A stretch of 64,000 bases of DNA, taken from contig WHVY01000003.1 in NCBI GenBank assembly GCA_022266195.1, positions 5,208,001-5,272,000 of the forward strand, read 5' to 3'. This document shows, piece after piece, positions 23,447-36,500 of this stretch (its first letter is position 1; each line of letters begins with the position of its first letter). The notes beneath the pieces are model-generated. The model did no database searches. It had not been told where the DNA came from and was given only the letters and a program-made list of their open reading frames with translations. The stretch is from Tetranychus cinnabarinus. Its lineage: Eukaryota; Arthropoda; Arachnida; Trombidiformes; Tetranychidae. The position numbers and the translations under genes are program-made.

Positions 23447-25670
23447 TTAGTTGACAATTACACTGGCAGCAGTCTTAATATTCCCTCCTTTTGTTATTGG
23501 CAAATGAAAACGGCTAGAAATTACTGGTCTTACGTCGTCTTTCTGTATAAAGATATAAATATGGTTAATTTAGTCTGAAATGTTGAAATAAACTGATACT
23601 TACTGATTCAACAAGTTGCTTTAGAAATGGCAGTAAATTTAAAAGCTCGCAGTCACTTTTATCGTCAAACCAACTCTTAATTGGGATACCATTTTCAAGC
23701 TGAAAGGTAAAAGGTAGAAGATGAGTTATGATTGAATCACTGGAAATGTTATTGATTGAAATACCAACCTGATAGCCAAATGCTTGGAGCGAGTTGTCAA
23801 TAATTATAGTTTTGGATAGATCGCGGCGAAGTATGTTCAGATCTTTAATATAATTGCCATTAATACAGATACAGTGTTCACGGAAAAGACGATGCCTGTT
23901 GATTAAGAGGGTAAAATGAGAATTAAGTTGAGTGGAAAATTGAAGATGAATGGAAATAATTTACCTTATATACTTTCTCTCAGGATCTAAAATATTTACA
24001 AGTTTGTCTGCATAAACTCGCTTAGAAGCGGTAAATAAAATGACTTCGAAAATTTTGGAAACTTGTTCAAGGAACTGACGAAAATGAGGCCTGGTTCGAA
24101 CGTACACTTTGTATTCATTGTCTTGGAAGTTAACTGGAAAGGTGAAACAAGCGTCATCTAATTCAGTTAAACTACAATGGACCAAAGTTTCGTCAAGATC
24201 AAGGACCAAGCTGAACTCGGGTGCACTCCGAGTTTTCAATGGCAAAGCAGGGTAACGACAAATCATCTCGGGTGTCAATGGAGGTAAACTTTTAATAAAC
24301 TGATATGGATCCATGTCTTCATAATCAACAACCAAATTATCTTCAATAATTTCATCTGTTTCATCGGTTGCATCGGTTGCTCCTTCATCTTCCTCAATGC
24401 TTTCCGATCCACAATGATCAAAGTTCTCGTTACTTTCTTTATCCGATGATGAGGTTGAAGCTGAAGATGTTGAAGAAACGCTTGTAATCAAATCAATTCG
24501 ATTCAACTTTGAGCTCTCATTGCTTATATCAGCTTCTTGATTAACTTTTGCCTGGTCTTGATTTCCATTATTATTTAACCAATCATCAGAGTCAAACTTG
24601 ATTCGTTGCGTTAAGAATGTTGAGCTTGTAATAGGGTCTGGTGATTCACTCGTTTTACATGATGATTCTATAAGAAAAATGAATAAAACGAAATGATTAA
24701 ATTAAAAAATTCTTAAAAATTTTCATTCACAATTAGTCAGGTATAAAATATAATAAATAATTCACCAACAGCTCAATACAAAGTGGAATACAGAGTGGAT
24801 AGAAAGTTTCTGGTGTGTAGGCGTACGCCTTTTAGCTGCTCAATGTACTATTTTTCATAATGAGTGCCCCCCTCTTGCGCATTTTTATCCCCTCGCACAC
24901 ACCAGAAACTTTCTATCCACTGTGTAGATAACAAAACGTTAACAGTTTAAGCAGCTGTTAATTTGACCGGTAATTAATTTAAACAAATTTTTGCTAAGCT
25001 ATTGAATTTAAAATTTAAACCAATGATCACCAAACGGCAAAAATGACATCAAATTGAACAATGTAAGATAGTCTTGTAGATTTTAATAAATAATGCTCAA
25101 AATTCAATCAATCAGAATTGTAAGGTGCATTTCCAGCAACTGTTCAATTCATTGAAAATTGCGCTCAAATTATTTTGGGTTGTGATTCCGATTTCTAATG
25201 AATCTTGAGCTTAAAAAGCTATCTTAAAGCGGAATCACAGTTAAATTTTAACCTCGAATTGAGGAGAGACCATAAATAAAAAGATTTACACAGAAGAATC
25301 TTAGGGTTTCTATTTGAAATTTTTTTTCCGGCAATAATATGTTTATGGGTATTTTTTGTTTTTTAAATTCCAAAACCTATTTCGAATGTATTTGATCTTG
25401 GTTTAGATCAGATTGTGACTACATGAAGGTATTGACAAAAATAGAAAATAGATTTTTTGGTTACAATAACGATGTCCCTTAATATCAAATTATGTTCGTG
25501 AAAATTGTACTGATTGTAATTTGAGTGGAAATTAATATTTAATTTTGCTTACCATCAGAATTGTTGCTTCCATTGATATTACAAATTTTATCGGCATTGA
25601 TTTTCGAGTCCAAATATCGACGACGCTTCACTGAACTCTTCGAAGAGGTATTTTTGTTTGGCATATACAT
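23447..25670 (-). CDS. CTDSPL2: CTD small phosphatase-like protein, CTDSPL2 type (5 exons)
   Basis: Minus-strand exons 25670-25553, 24667-23965, 23895-23769, 23699-23604 and 23542-23447 splice in frame (379 aa). The HAD-type catalytic motif is LVLDLDETLVHCS (DxDxT). It is preceded by DPYQFIKSLPPLTPEMICRY and followed by VRTRPHFRQFLEQ, LFTASKRVYADKL and TIIIDNS, all typical of the SCP/CTDSPL2 family of Ser/Thr phosphatases. The C-terminus DDVRPVISSRFHLP matches the family end. The N-terminus is short and acidic/Ser-rich with a basic SVKRRRY that may be a nuclear signal. The start was taken at the ATG at 25670, because upstream in-frame codons are hydrophobic and unlike the family; a start at 25664 or 25715 cannot be excluded. 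Vertebrate CTDSPL2 acts on nuclear and BMP-Smad substrates; that role is inferred. Confidence 0.88.
24791..24924. mobile_element. 134-bp mariner-type MITE in a CTDSPL2-like intron
   Basis: Terminal inverted repeats of 28 bp (24791-24818 and 24897-24924) match at all but one position. The element is flanked on both sides by TA (24789-24790 and 24925-24926), the target duplication of Tc1/mariner elements. The interior is about 78 bp without coding capacity and includes the 12-bp palindrome AGGCGTACGCCT. It sits in the 885-nt intron 24668-25552 of the CTDSPL2-like gene and would need a mariner transposase in trans. The near-identical arms suggest a fairly recent insertion. Confidence 0.85.
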
Positions 25671-26437
25671 ATTGACTTCTCGTTGATCAATCCAAATATT
25701 GACTACGTCCAACATTATGATGATAAATGGTAAAGAAATCAAGTCAATAAAAAACACTGTCAACAATAGCTGAATACAATTCAATAACAGTGAAAAATAA
25801 CCAATTTCATAGGCATAGCGTTAAACCTAAACAAACAAAAGCTAAAACAACAACCATGGAATAAAAAGAACACAAAAGGAATCCATCATTTTTGGGTAAA
25901 AAGAGTTGAGATTTCATGTTATGTTGTCCAATTTAAAATGTTAATATTGGCACATTATTAAAAACAACAATTTTAATTAATGAGAGGGAAAGAGCTGATT
26001 AACAAGAAAACCATTCAATGTTTAGCTCGTTCACAAATAAACAATTCAAAAGATGAGCAGGAATGTAAGAGCTGTCCGCGAAGCTTAGCCTGTTTCTCTG
26101 TCTATTTTGTTGTTTACTACTGAAGCAACTATTATTTACAGGAGTGGAATAAGATCGCAGAATAAATGAATTCATTGGTGAATATTGTTTGCATTAGCTC
26201 TTCTTTTACCTTTAATTAAATAGATTGAATCGATAAACTATACATTTAGTCATTTAATAAATTTAATAGCTTTCTGTGTTTATCTTTCATTTATTTGACA
26301 ATTACATGTGTTAATCATAACAATCACCACTGAATATTTATCCAAAACAATACGAATATACAATTTTATAATTATAATGGATAATAGACCAATAGAAGAT
26401 TTTAAAAATTATAAAAATAAACATTTCATAACGAAAT
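25671..26437. other. Spacer between two minus-strand genes, no gene seen
   Basis: Holds the promoter and 5' UTR of the CTDSPL2-like gene and the 3' end of the acyl-CoA dehydrogenase gene. AT-rich; nothing else recognised. Confidence 0.5.
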
Positions 26438-28075
26438 TCAATTTGATTTCTCTTTGATTGCTCTGGGTAAAATGCCCATTATTTTACAAACTATTCCAAG
26501 CATAATTTCATCAGCTCCTCCAGCTATTGAGATAACTCGTGTGTCTCGGTAAAATCGGCTAATCAACATTTCTTCAGAATAACCCATTCCTCCCCAGAAT
26601 TGTAAGCAACCATCAACGACTTCTCTCAACATTCGGCCTCCTTTGAGCTTGATTATTGATGCCAAATAGGTTATGTCTTCACCTTCAATCATTTTATCTG
26701 TTGGATGTAGATTAAGGAGAAAGAGAGGATAAAAAGATTTATTAGACTCAACGTGATATTTTGTAACACTAATTCATACAAGTCACACATTAACAGGTAC
26801 TTTGATGCAACTTACCTGCAGCAAGATATGTTAAGGCTCGAACGGCTTCTACTTCACACTGTAATTCAGCTAATTTAAAATGAATGTGTTGATTGTTTAT
26901 CAAGGGTTGTCCGAATGTTTTTCGTTGTTTACAATATTCGATGGTATCTTGGATTGCTCTTTGGGCAGAAGCCGTAGCTGTGAACAGTTCAAGAAAATAA
27001 ACAAACTGTTAAAATTGATGCAATTTCTAAGGGATCTACATGTATGTCCAGGAAAAAGTAAAAGAAAATTAAACAGTTTTGAAAGATGGAAAGTTACTAA
27101 CATGTTGATCCAACAACCAGTCGTTCATCACCAAATTGAAGCATTTGATATATAAAACCCATTCCTTCCTCTCCGATGATATTTTTAGCAGGCACTCGAA
27201 CATTGTCAAAGAAAATTTGAGCAGTATCAGATGATAAATTACCCATTTTGGGTATTTTACGTGCTTTATGGACACCAGGAAGATTTAACGGAACGCAAAT
27301 CAATGATTTGTTTTTATGAGGAGAATCTTGTCTTGTATTAGCCAAAAGACACATCCAGTCAGCTTGATAACCATTTGTAATCCACATTTTACCTCCATTG
27401 ATAATCAAATCATCACCTTCACGCTTGGCAGTAGTCCGAATAGCTAAAATAGAACCAAATAACGATTATTTATCCCATTGATAACAACAAATCTATGTTT
27501 ATAAAGTGACCTCAGTGATGTCTCTGCATTGGTCATCATACATACCGGCAACATCAGAACCTCCCTCTGGTTCGCTTATACCAACACAAGCAACATAATC
27601 ACCAGCAATTGTTGGAGCTAAAAATTCTGCCTTTAATTCATCAGTACCAAACCTAGCTAAACCTGGTGTTGCCATGTCAGCTTGAACACCGATTCCGGTT
27701 AATGGTCCTGCAGCATTAATGTGATATCCGAATTCTTCATACATGGCAACTGTAAAGGAGTAATCTAGTCCTTGGCCTCCATATTTGGGATCTCGAGTCA
27801 AACCAAGTAAACCCGCTGAGCCTAAGGTTTTAAAAAGTTTGTGTCCATCAAACATTCCTTCCTTTTCCCATTGATCCACAAATGGATTGATATCTTTCTC
27901 TACAATCTAAGAATAAACTGTTTTAATTTTTGTATTTTACGGATAAAATTTCTTTTACCTTACGAACGGTGCTACGTAACTCATCATGTTGTTCAGTAAA
28001 TTGCAACATTCGAGTTGAAGAAATAGACAAATAACGTCTGGAAATACATTGGACTAACTTTCTCGAAGCCAACAT
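26438..28075 (-). CDS. Acyl-CoA dehydrogenase, mitochondrial, long-chain/isovaleryl-like (5 exons)
   Basis: Minus-strand exons 28075-27959, 27906-27546, 27443-27102, 26977-26816 and 26697-26438 join in frame to 413 aa, the normal length for the family. The N-terminus MLASRKLVQCISRRYLSIS is Arg/Ser-rich and fits a mitochondrial presequence. Flavin and substrate motifs include CVGISEPEGGSDVAG, GGKMWITNG, KMGNLSSDTAQIFFDNVRVP, and KQRKTFGQPL in the FAD-binding C-terminal helical bundle. The catalytic Glu used by short- and medium-chain enzymes (YEGT region) is replaced (SIAGGADEIM). A Glu is present in GDERLVVG, where isovaleryl- and long-chain enzymes place theirs. It should oxidise a fatty acyl-CoA to the trans-2-enoyl-CoA and pass electrons to ETF. 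Substrate length is not determinable; worm acdh-6-like or ACADL-like enzymes are the closest I recall. Confidence 0.9.
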
Positions 28076-30719
28076 TTTGTTATTATCACCAGGTTAAGAT
28101 GGCAGTTGATATCTGGTATCACAGAAAAAAATCAATCAACAATTAGAATCCAATATTAATTAGATTTAAACAAAATGAATTTAAACTTGGCGCTTTGAAA
28201 ACAGGAACAAAATATCAAAAAAAATATCAACAGATAACCTAGATGAGGCAATTGTAAAATGGCCATTAATGCATTTTATAAATCAGCTTGAATTTAACAT
28301 ATTTATCACCAGGAAATTGACTTGTGACAGAACAGATGGAACTCGCAGTTATTGGACATATAGCAGGATTAACATGGGATAAAGTCTGATGTTATGGACC
28401 ATAACTTATGGTACTTACCTAAATTTTGTTTTGAGCTCTAAATTTTAAGAACGATTGAAACAATTTAATTTATTGTTATTTGTCCAACAAACTTATCAAT
28501 GAGGAAAAGAGTGAAGCGATCAAAATCGAACTAATATTTAGTTATTTGGCACAAGATGAAGCTTAAAATGAACAGTTGAATAAAGTACAGAGCATTGGAG
28601 GCTCAACTCATTCTACTAACTGAAATACTGAAAGTATTAGTGCAAGTTAAGTAGATCTTGATAAACAGCTAATAATGATGACACTTGATGATATATTTCT
28701 AGTGATTGGAATTATCTGATAACAGTTGTAGTTACATGATGAAGTTAATCTGAATAAAATTACTAATTTCAATTTACTGAGTGAGCCTCACTCAGTAAAC
28801 TCATAACATACAAATGGTTGAAAAGATATTAAAAAAAGCGGGTAAATTAAAGTTGTAAACACGTTGATCTGAAATCAGCAATCTAAGGAATCGAATACAT
28901 ATTTAACTATAAAAAAGGATTTATTATTTGAACCAACAATTACTAGATTTAAGATATTTTGTTGGTTTCTCACTTAATCAACTTGAAACAATTCAACTCG
29001 ATTTTTCTAGCTCAAACATATTAAAGTAGATAATAAATCTTATAAGCAATCTCATTTGTCCTAATTGTTAATATAAACCGCAAGACTAATCCAATGAGCT
29101 ATACATGTAAGGCTTTTTTTAGCACGAGAAAACGATTTAGCGTTACATGTAAGATTTTAGGTAATTTAAATTTTATTGTCAGATACATTAAATGTATTAG
29201 AATCTATCGCTTTGTTCACTTCAGTTGGATCATCATTATTCTGATTCTTCTTGTCTGTCCAGCCAAATCTAAATGCATATTATTTCGATTTCTTGAATCA
29301 TAACTGAACGATTGAGCTGGCGATGCTTTTCAAGAGGAACGATAGTAATTATGTAGAAGCTAAAATTAGGATGATTTGATGAAGATAATTTTTCTTCAAG
29401 CAACTTGAATACAGCTTCTGACCAGTTGACGTTAGCTAACCGATGATCTTAGAAGTCAAAGTTGATGGAGCTTTCGCTATCGGCGGATTCCCAATAATTT
29501 TTTGAATTCAATTTCAGGTGAACGAAAAAAATCTACCGCAAAATTTTGATCGCTATTTCCAGACTAATTTATCCAAGCTGAGTGTAAGTCTAGCTTGATT
29601 GCTAGTCAATTAGATACCATCCAAATATTCAATTCAGCCCAATATCTTCGTTAGACTGGAAAATGATGAAAGTCAATAAATGACATTTTGAATGATTTTT
29701 GAATTTACTCTAATGAAAGGCAATTCTGATGGGTAGGTAAAGAAGAAAAAGATTTCAGAAGTTGATGAATAATAACTTACTACAGTTGATAAATCATAAC
29801 ATAGTCAATTACTTCAACTATTGTTTCATTTTTTCGTCAATATTGGGTAGCACCTAAGATAGAAAAGAAAACAAAAACATTAATGAAATAAAAATAATGT
29901 ACAAAAGATCTTAATTACTGGGTAAGTCAAATTACTTACTGTTTTGCTATTTAATCGACTGTGAAAGTCAATAAGATTTTCTCTCTAATAACGTCACCTA
30001 AATGATTATTTGATGATAAAGAGATCGAAAAATCCATCTAATCCAACCCTGATTACCATCAAACCCATTTGGAAGGCCATTAATCGTACATCAGATGAAA
30101 AAAGTGATCACAATGAATCAACATGGCAACGTTTAGTAGTCATCACCATTTAAGAGAAACAAAGATTTTTAAAAGATTCCAAGGGTCCAAAACCGTAACC
30201 AAATGACAGATTAATTTACATATTTAAGTGAAATCATTACAAGATAGTTACCAATTAAAATCAATTGACAAAACAAAAGATCAATGAGTAATGACAAGAT
30301 TAACAATACCGGCTGTTTCTAGTAAATAACGTTAAACGTTGTATAAAAAATTCAAATTAACAGCACAGAGAGAAAAATATTTATTTTCCGGTTCCGGTTC
30401 TAAGAGGGCAGCACTTATTCCTCTTCATTATCTAACCGAAAAGCTGTAAAGTCCTTACAGTCAAGGCAAATAAAAAGTAATTTGTTTCATTCCTTTGGTA
30501 GTTTCTCATCTATTGTGATTAATATACAATTTTATTTTTTGCCACCTATAAAATTCTCTTAATTATTATCGTAATCACCTTAGACACCTCGACATCTATT
30601 GATAAACACTCAACAACCGTTTCTTTCTAACCCTCGTAGATTGAATTCACACATTATATACCCTCTTGTATTTTCTTTTCTCGGTAAAATTAGTTAATCC
30701 GATATATTTAATACCTAAA
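28076..30719. other. Divergent intergenic region, no gene seen
   Basis: About 2.6 kb between the acyl-CoA dehydrogenase (-) and Ran (+) genes, so it contains both promoters. A perfect 12-bp inverted repeat lies at 28773-28799. Short frames such as 29094-29303 (+) have no family resemblance. A short GC-richer patch near 30390-30450 lies upstream of the Ran start and may be promoter or 5' UTR. Confidence 0.45.
28773..28799. repeat. Perfect 12-bp inverted repeat with 3-nt loop
   Basis: Arm TTTACTGAGTGA (28773-28784) is followed by GCC and its exact complement (28788-28799). The arms contain a TGAGTGA/TCACTCA core close to an AP-1/CNC-type site, so a protein-binding palindrome is possible. It is not followed by a T-run of the Pol III terminator kind. 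Confidence 0.6.
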
Positions 30720-32103
30720 ATGCAGGGAGCAGCGGCTGCACAAGGTGATGGTATTCCTACTTTCAAATGTATTCTGGTAGGTGATGGTGGTACCGGGAAG
30801 ACCACCTTTGTTAAAAGACATCTTACTGGTGAATTTGAGAAAAAATATGTCGGTAAGTTGATACTCAGATCTTGGGTTTAACTGTTCTCTTCCTTCTGTT
30901 TAATCCTTGAACCTACACTTCTAGATTTTCTGGGGCTACTTGACATTGGTTGTCCCCCGGATTTTATGAGGTCATACGGAACCTGAGGTGGATGTCAAAT
31001 GTGAGAAAGGAAAAAAATGGTGAAAAAGGGTTGTGCCTGAGATTCAAAGATGCAATGTGCTTTAACTTGTTTCATTTTTATCTTTCTATCCTTTCTCTTC
31101 TTTCTCTGTGTCTTCTCTCTTTACTTTCTCTATCTCTTTCTTTCTCTCTCTCTCCGCATTACCCATAGTATTTCTACGTTTTTCTTTTTACCTTGCTTTC
31201 TTTTATATGTTTGATTCTAATTATCTCTCTTTTGTCTGATTTTTCTTGCAGCAACTCTTGGTGTTGAGGTTCACCCTCTTACCTTCGACACAAACCGAGG
31301 TAGAATAAGATTTAATGTCTGGGATACTGCTGGTCAAGAAAAATTCGGTGGTCTCAGGGATGGTTATTATATTCAAGGTAAATGCACTTTGAACATGTGG
31401 CTTTCTGTCAGTAATATAATCCTTATGGAGAGATTTTGGCATTCTAGATTAACTGTTATATTTTTTTCGTTTTAGGTGATTGCGCCATTTTAATGTTCGA
31501 TGTAACCTCGCGTATAACATACAAGAATATCCCCAACTGGTATCGAGATTTAACCAGAGTATGCGAAAATATTCCTATGGTACTTTGTGGTAACAAAGTT
31601 GATATTAAAGATAGAAAGGTCAAAGCTAAATCAATCACTTTCCACCGAAAAAAGAATTTACAGGTTAGTTATTCGAAAATGTTACCATTAAATGTTGCAA
31701 ATTATGGTTTCTTATTGTGCTGAGACATGCAAATTCCAGTGTTTTTTCAGTTCTTGACAAAACAACTCTGAATCAACACATTTGCATCATTTCACAATGC
31801 AACTCTCTAGATCCTTCTATGGATTTCCAGTCACGAGTTTATGTGATGACTAAATTTTTAAATCTTTTTTTTTCTATCCAACAGTACTACGATATTAGTG
31901 CTAAATCTAATTATAATTTTGAGAAACCATTCCTTTGGTTGGCCCGAAAATTGATCGGTGATCCTAATCTTGAATTCGTTGCCATGCCGGCTCTTGCTCC
32001 TCCTGAGGTTACCATGGATCCTGAATGGCAAGCCAAACTTGAGAACGAGATGGAAGAAGCCAAGAAAATCAGTTTGCCCGATGACGATGACGAGGATCTT
32101 TAA
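30720..32103 (+). CDS. Ran: GTP-binding nuclear protein Ran (4 exons)
   Basis: Exons 30720-30852, 31252-31377, 31476-31663 and 31885-32103 join in frame to 221 aa. G1 is GDGGTGKT, G3 is WDTAGQEKFGGLRDGYY, G4 is NKVD and G5 is SAKSNYNFEKP. Effector-region and Ran-specific sequences include YVATLGVEVHPLTF, RKVKAKSITFHRKKNLQYYD and FLWLARKLIGDP. The acidic C-terminus ends DDDDEDL, the Ran tail used in RanBP1 and karyopherin interactions. There is no C-terminal prenylation cysteine motif, as expected. Ran drives nucleocytoplasmic transport and spindle assembly. Introns 1-3 are 399, 98 and 221 nt, and intron 1 contains a CT-rich tract. An AATAAA lies just after the stop. Confidence 0.97.
31085..31160. 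repeat. CT-rich low-complexity tract in Ran intron 1
   Basis: Imperfect (CT)n/(TTTC)n sequence on the plus strand within the first intron of Ran. Similar tracts occur upstream of the ABCA gene. It is a simple repeat; a GAGA-factor-type binding role on the opposite strand is possible but untested. Confidence 0.6.
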
Positions 32104-33544
32104 GAAACTAATAAATTTTAAAGCGAAATTAGCATTGATGTTCACTATTGGAGTTGTTAATGCAGATTTAACAGTACTCGGCAAATACGGAATTATTTTT
32201 AAGCTGCAGTTTTCTCTCTAAACTCGTCTTTTTCTTGTGTCTCTTAATTACTACACTTCGAGAGGTGGTTCAACCCAAATCACGAGCAATTTTTTAGGGA
32301 CGATAATTAAATTCTTGAAGTAAAAACCTAACATCAGTCAATTGAATCCATTTTCGTGTCTAATCTGTTTTCTCCGCTCCAAGCTTCAATATCACATCAA
32401 CTTTTTTGAATAAGATTCTCATAAACCTACAAAAAAAAACAAAAAGGCCGTTATCGTAGTCTCAACAACAAGCTAAAATCACTATAATCATCATGTTTCA
32501 ATTGATACAATGTAAAATCCTTTTTTCACTTCCCTTAAACCCAATCTAATAAACAGTTCCATCTGTTTGATTGTCATTTACTCTTCTACTCATAGATACA
32601 TTCATTTTTCAAATATTCAAACATTCAAATCAGTTTTCGAAGCAACTATTTAAAGACTTTAAAATTGTCATTCACTATCCATCTCCAACGTATGATAAAC
32701 CATATAAATTCAAATTATTGTTTTCAACCGTCAAGGATTAAGATCAAGAAAACCACCTTAGGACATTTTATTGTGAAGGCTTAATCCACAACTTTAATCC
32801 ATTGCCCTCGTCCAAACTATAAGTTAATAGGTTTAATAGGTTAAAATATCCTAGAATCACCTTCAATCAATAAGTTTAGCCCAATAAGCAAGTGTCAAGA
32901 CAATATCAAAAATTCTCAAACTGAAACCGGTTGTATTAATAAACTTGTTTCAGATCTTCTTTACTCTTTCCTTTTTCTTTCTTTTCACCTCTCATCATCT
33001 TCCCTTTCTCTCCTTCTTTCTTTTTTCTTTCTCTCACTTATTTCTCTCCGAGGCATGAAAAAACTTCAAATCTTGCGGAAGTAAATCAGAAAGTTTTCCT
33101 CTTTAACCGACCCCACAAAACTTCCCAAAATTCACTTGAACATCATCTAAATATATTAATACTTTAACCTCCTCATCTCTTTCTTTCTCTCTCTCTCTCT
33201 TCTCTTCTCTTTCTTTTCTCTTTCTATCCGTCGAATCTCACTCTCTCAACTAATCTCTCTCTCCCTCTCTCTCATTTCTGCTCCCTTTGCCACTTTGGCG
33301 TCTTTCTAAATCTGGAATCATTTTAATTTGTTTCTCATCTTTACCTGTTCAGTGATCATCAATATCATCACCATTATTGTATTTGTATAATTATTCCAAT
33401 TGTTTTTGCAACTTATTCTTCTACTGATCAATTCTTTTTCCATGTTCACTTCATCTCTTTTGTGTTCTTCTTCTCTGCTCATCAGCTATTAATTTTATTC
33501 ATGTTTAGTGAAACAATTTTATTGAATCAGTGATTAATCAGTCA
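32104..33544. other. Spacer, Ran 3' UTR and ABCA upstream region with CT-rich tract
   Basis: No coding sequence recognised. Polyadenylation-like AATAAA occurs near 32110 and again near 32545. From about 32950 to 33290 the plus strand is extremely pyrimidine-rich, with several (CT)n runs (for example near 33180-33270) shortly before the ABCA start. These may be part of its promoter (GA repeats on the other strand) or 5' UTR. Confidence 0.55.
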
Positions 33545-36500
33545 ATGGCGTTTTTCCGTCAACTTCAACTTTTACTTCGACACCGCCTCATACTTCGGCG
33601 AAGACAAATTTTCATCTTAGGGCTTGAAGTTTTCTGGCCTGCAATAGTCTTCTTCACTGTTCTCATATTTAGACTTAAATTCCCTCCAGAATCTAGTGAT
33701 ACATGTTTCTATCATGCCAAGGGATTACCAAGTGTTGGCGGAGTAAATTTTTTTCAATCATTAATTTGTACAATTGATAATCCATGTTTGAATGAAACAA
33801 GTTACTCACAAGTTCCAACCTTTCAAGGATCCAAAATCCATGGATTGGTTGAGAGCTTGTCCCCCCTTGTAACGGACACTTCAATTACTGAAATTGTCCA
33901 CAATTTGCCTTCCGGAATTCAACTTTTAACTTCACTGGTGGACACTTTATCTGATAATGTGACTGATAATTTTGTCCAATTGTTTGGTGATGAGAGAATG
34001 TTGAAAAAAGCTGGATTATTACGACCCTCAGTACCAGAAAGTATAGCAAGTTTACGTGCAGCAGCGACAGCCATGCCATTTGTCATGAATTTCATCAATA
34101 ATTTCAGCGTTTCTTTAAATCTTCACGAAGACATGAATCAACTTGATCTCAAAAAAGACGGCATTGATCTTATAGCATCTTTTGATCCTTCGGCGTTTGG
34201 AAAAATAATGTGTGGCCAAACTCCACGTATTTTCATTGATGACTTCAATAAACTTGAAGGACCTGAATCTAATTCACTTGATGAAGCTGAACTAGCATCT
34301 CTTAAAAGTGACTTTTGCCGTGATGGTTATCGACACATAATGAAACACCCAAGTGGACCAGTGATTTGGGCCTGGTTAAAGCCAGTGTTAGCAGGTAAGA
34401 TACTCTATGCCCCAGACAACCCCTCAACTCGTGCCATTATATCCCAAATGAATAAAACATTCAGTGGGATGCCTGTTTGGATAAATGCATTGGAAGACTG
34501 GTCAGCCACATTAAAGTCACTTGAAATGTTTTACCAGCAACCAGGAATACAAGAGCGTCTCGTCTTGGCTCAACCTTTACTTGTTAAAATATTGGGTGAC
34601 GAAGTACAGAGTTTTTTCGCCGATTTCACTACTCAACAACAGTTTACTGAATTGCTCAACACCGGTGGAATAGTTAAACTAGTTCAACTGATAACCAACA
34701 TAGCTCAGTGTTTTGAGCATGAACGCTTCATTGGTTTACCTGATGAACCAGCTTTGGAGGCAGCGGCTCGTGTTTACACTGCAACCCATGAATTGATTGC
34801 AGGAGTCGTTTTCCTGAATGTCAACAATACCAACTCTGCGGATGGTTCAGTTTTACTTCCAAAAAAGATTGCCTACAAAATACGGGCCGATATTGATTTT
34901 GTGCCAACAACTAAAGTTCTTAAAGATCGTATCTGGGAACCCGGTTCAAGAGATCATTATTCCAAACATTTAGGTTATTTCCGTGGGTTTGTCCAAGTCC
35001 AGGAAATGATTGATCGAGCTATTACATCAATCCATATCAATTCAAGTGACCTGACCTTTGCTCCATCAGTATCATTACAACAATTTCCCTATTCATGTTA
35101 CAAGAAAGATAAATTTGGCTTCTTCATTCTCGCTTTGACCCCTGTCATTTCAACTGTCGCTTGGATATTTTTAATTGCTTTCCTTATCCGTGATCTTGTT
35201 CTCGAGCGTGAACTCAATTTAGAAGAGTATCTCCGAGTAACAGGTCTAAAAGCATCCGTAGCCTGGGTAACCTGGTTTCTATTGGGATTTTCCGTCATGA
35301 TATTTGGTTCTGTTTGCAGTTTAACAATCTACAAAATGGCCAACCTGGTTCCTCATTCAAATATGTTTATTCTGTATCTATACTTTATCGCCTTCAGTTT
35401 TTCAATCATCATGTTCTGCTATCTGATAAGCTGCTTTTTCCGAACCGCAACAATCGCATCGCTTTCAGGCATCGTCGTCTACCTGGCTACTTATCTTCCC
35501 TTTATGGTTGCCATAACGCTTGAAAATGAAATGCCGTATTTAAATAAACTTGGCTCATGTTTGAGTATGTCAACATCCTTTTGCTTTGGAATCATGTATT
35601 TAGCTCGATATGAAGCACAAGGAATAGGCATTCATTGGTCCAATGTGTGGCAAAGTCCAATGTCGGAAGATACCATGAATTTCGCTTCTGCTGGTTTAAT
35701 GATGATATTTGATGGATGCATCTATTTCTTGATAGCTTGGTACATCTCCAATGTCAATCCACCAGGAAGAAATGGTCAACGTCAACCTTGGTACTTCTTT
35801 GTTCTGCCTAGTTATTGGGGTTTAGTTCCTAAACGATCTCAATCTCGTGTTTTAACTCCTAAAATTCAGGCGCACATTCATTCTTCTGGCGATCACAAAA
35901 TGTACTCTTTAGAAAAGGGTTGGCACCAAAAGGCTGGCATGTCATTGCACAATTTATATGTGGTTTACAACAAAGGTTCAGCTCGCTCTGAACATCGAGC
36001 AGTTTCCAATCTAAGTTTGCAGCTTAAAGAAGGTCAGATTACAACTCTACTTGGTCGCAATGGTGCTGGTAAAACGACAACAATTAGTGTTCTCACTGGA
36101 CAAATCCGACCAACATCGGGCTCTGTTTTTGTTTACGGCCATCCAGTTCCTGAGGAATTTGATGAAGCACGTAAATTGCTTGGTTATTGCCCACAATATA
36201 ATGTATTATTTGACAATCTCACCATTCGAGAGCATTTGAAATTTTTCGCTAGCTTGAAAGGTCTTCTTCCTGACGATCAAATTGAAGATGATATCGATTC
36301 AATGCTTCATTCAACTGGTCTATGGAACATGCAACATGAATTGGCTCGTAATCTATCTGGTGGTTTGGCTCGTCGTCTCTGTGTTGCTCTGGCTTTTGTT
36401 GGTGGATCCAAGTTGATTATTCTTGATGAGCCAACATCAAGTGTAGATCCTGTCGCCCGTCGTTCAATTTGGGATTTAATTGTTAAACACAAAGCTAGTC

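Noticed and set aside
25671..25784. Upstream extension of the CTDSPL2-like protein with a hydrophobic start
   Set aside because: The hydrophobic residues do not fit a nuclear phosphatase family. The ATG at 25670 gives a basic, plausible N-terminus.
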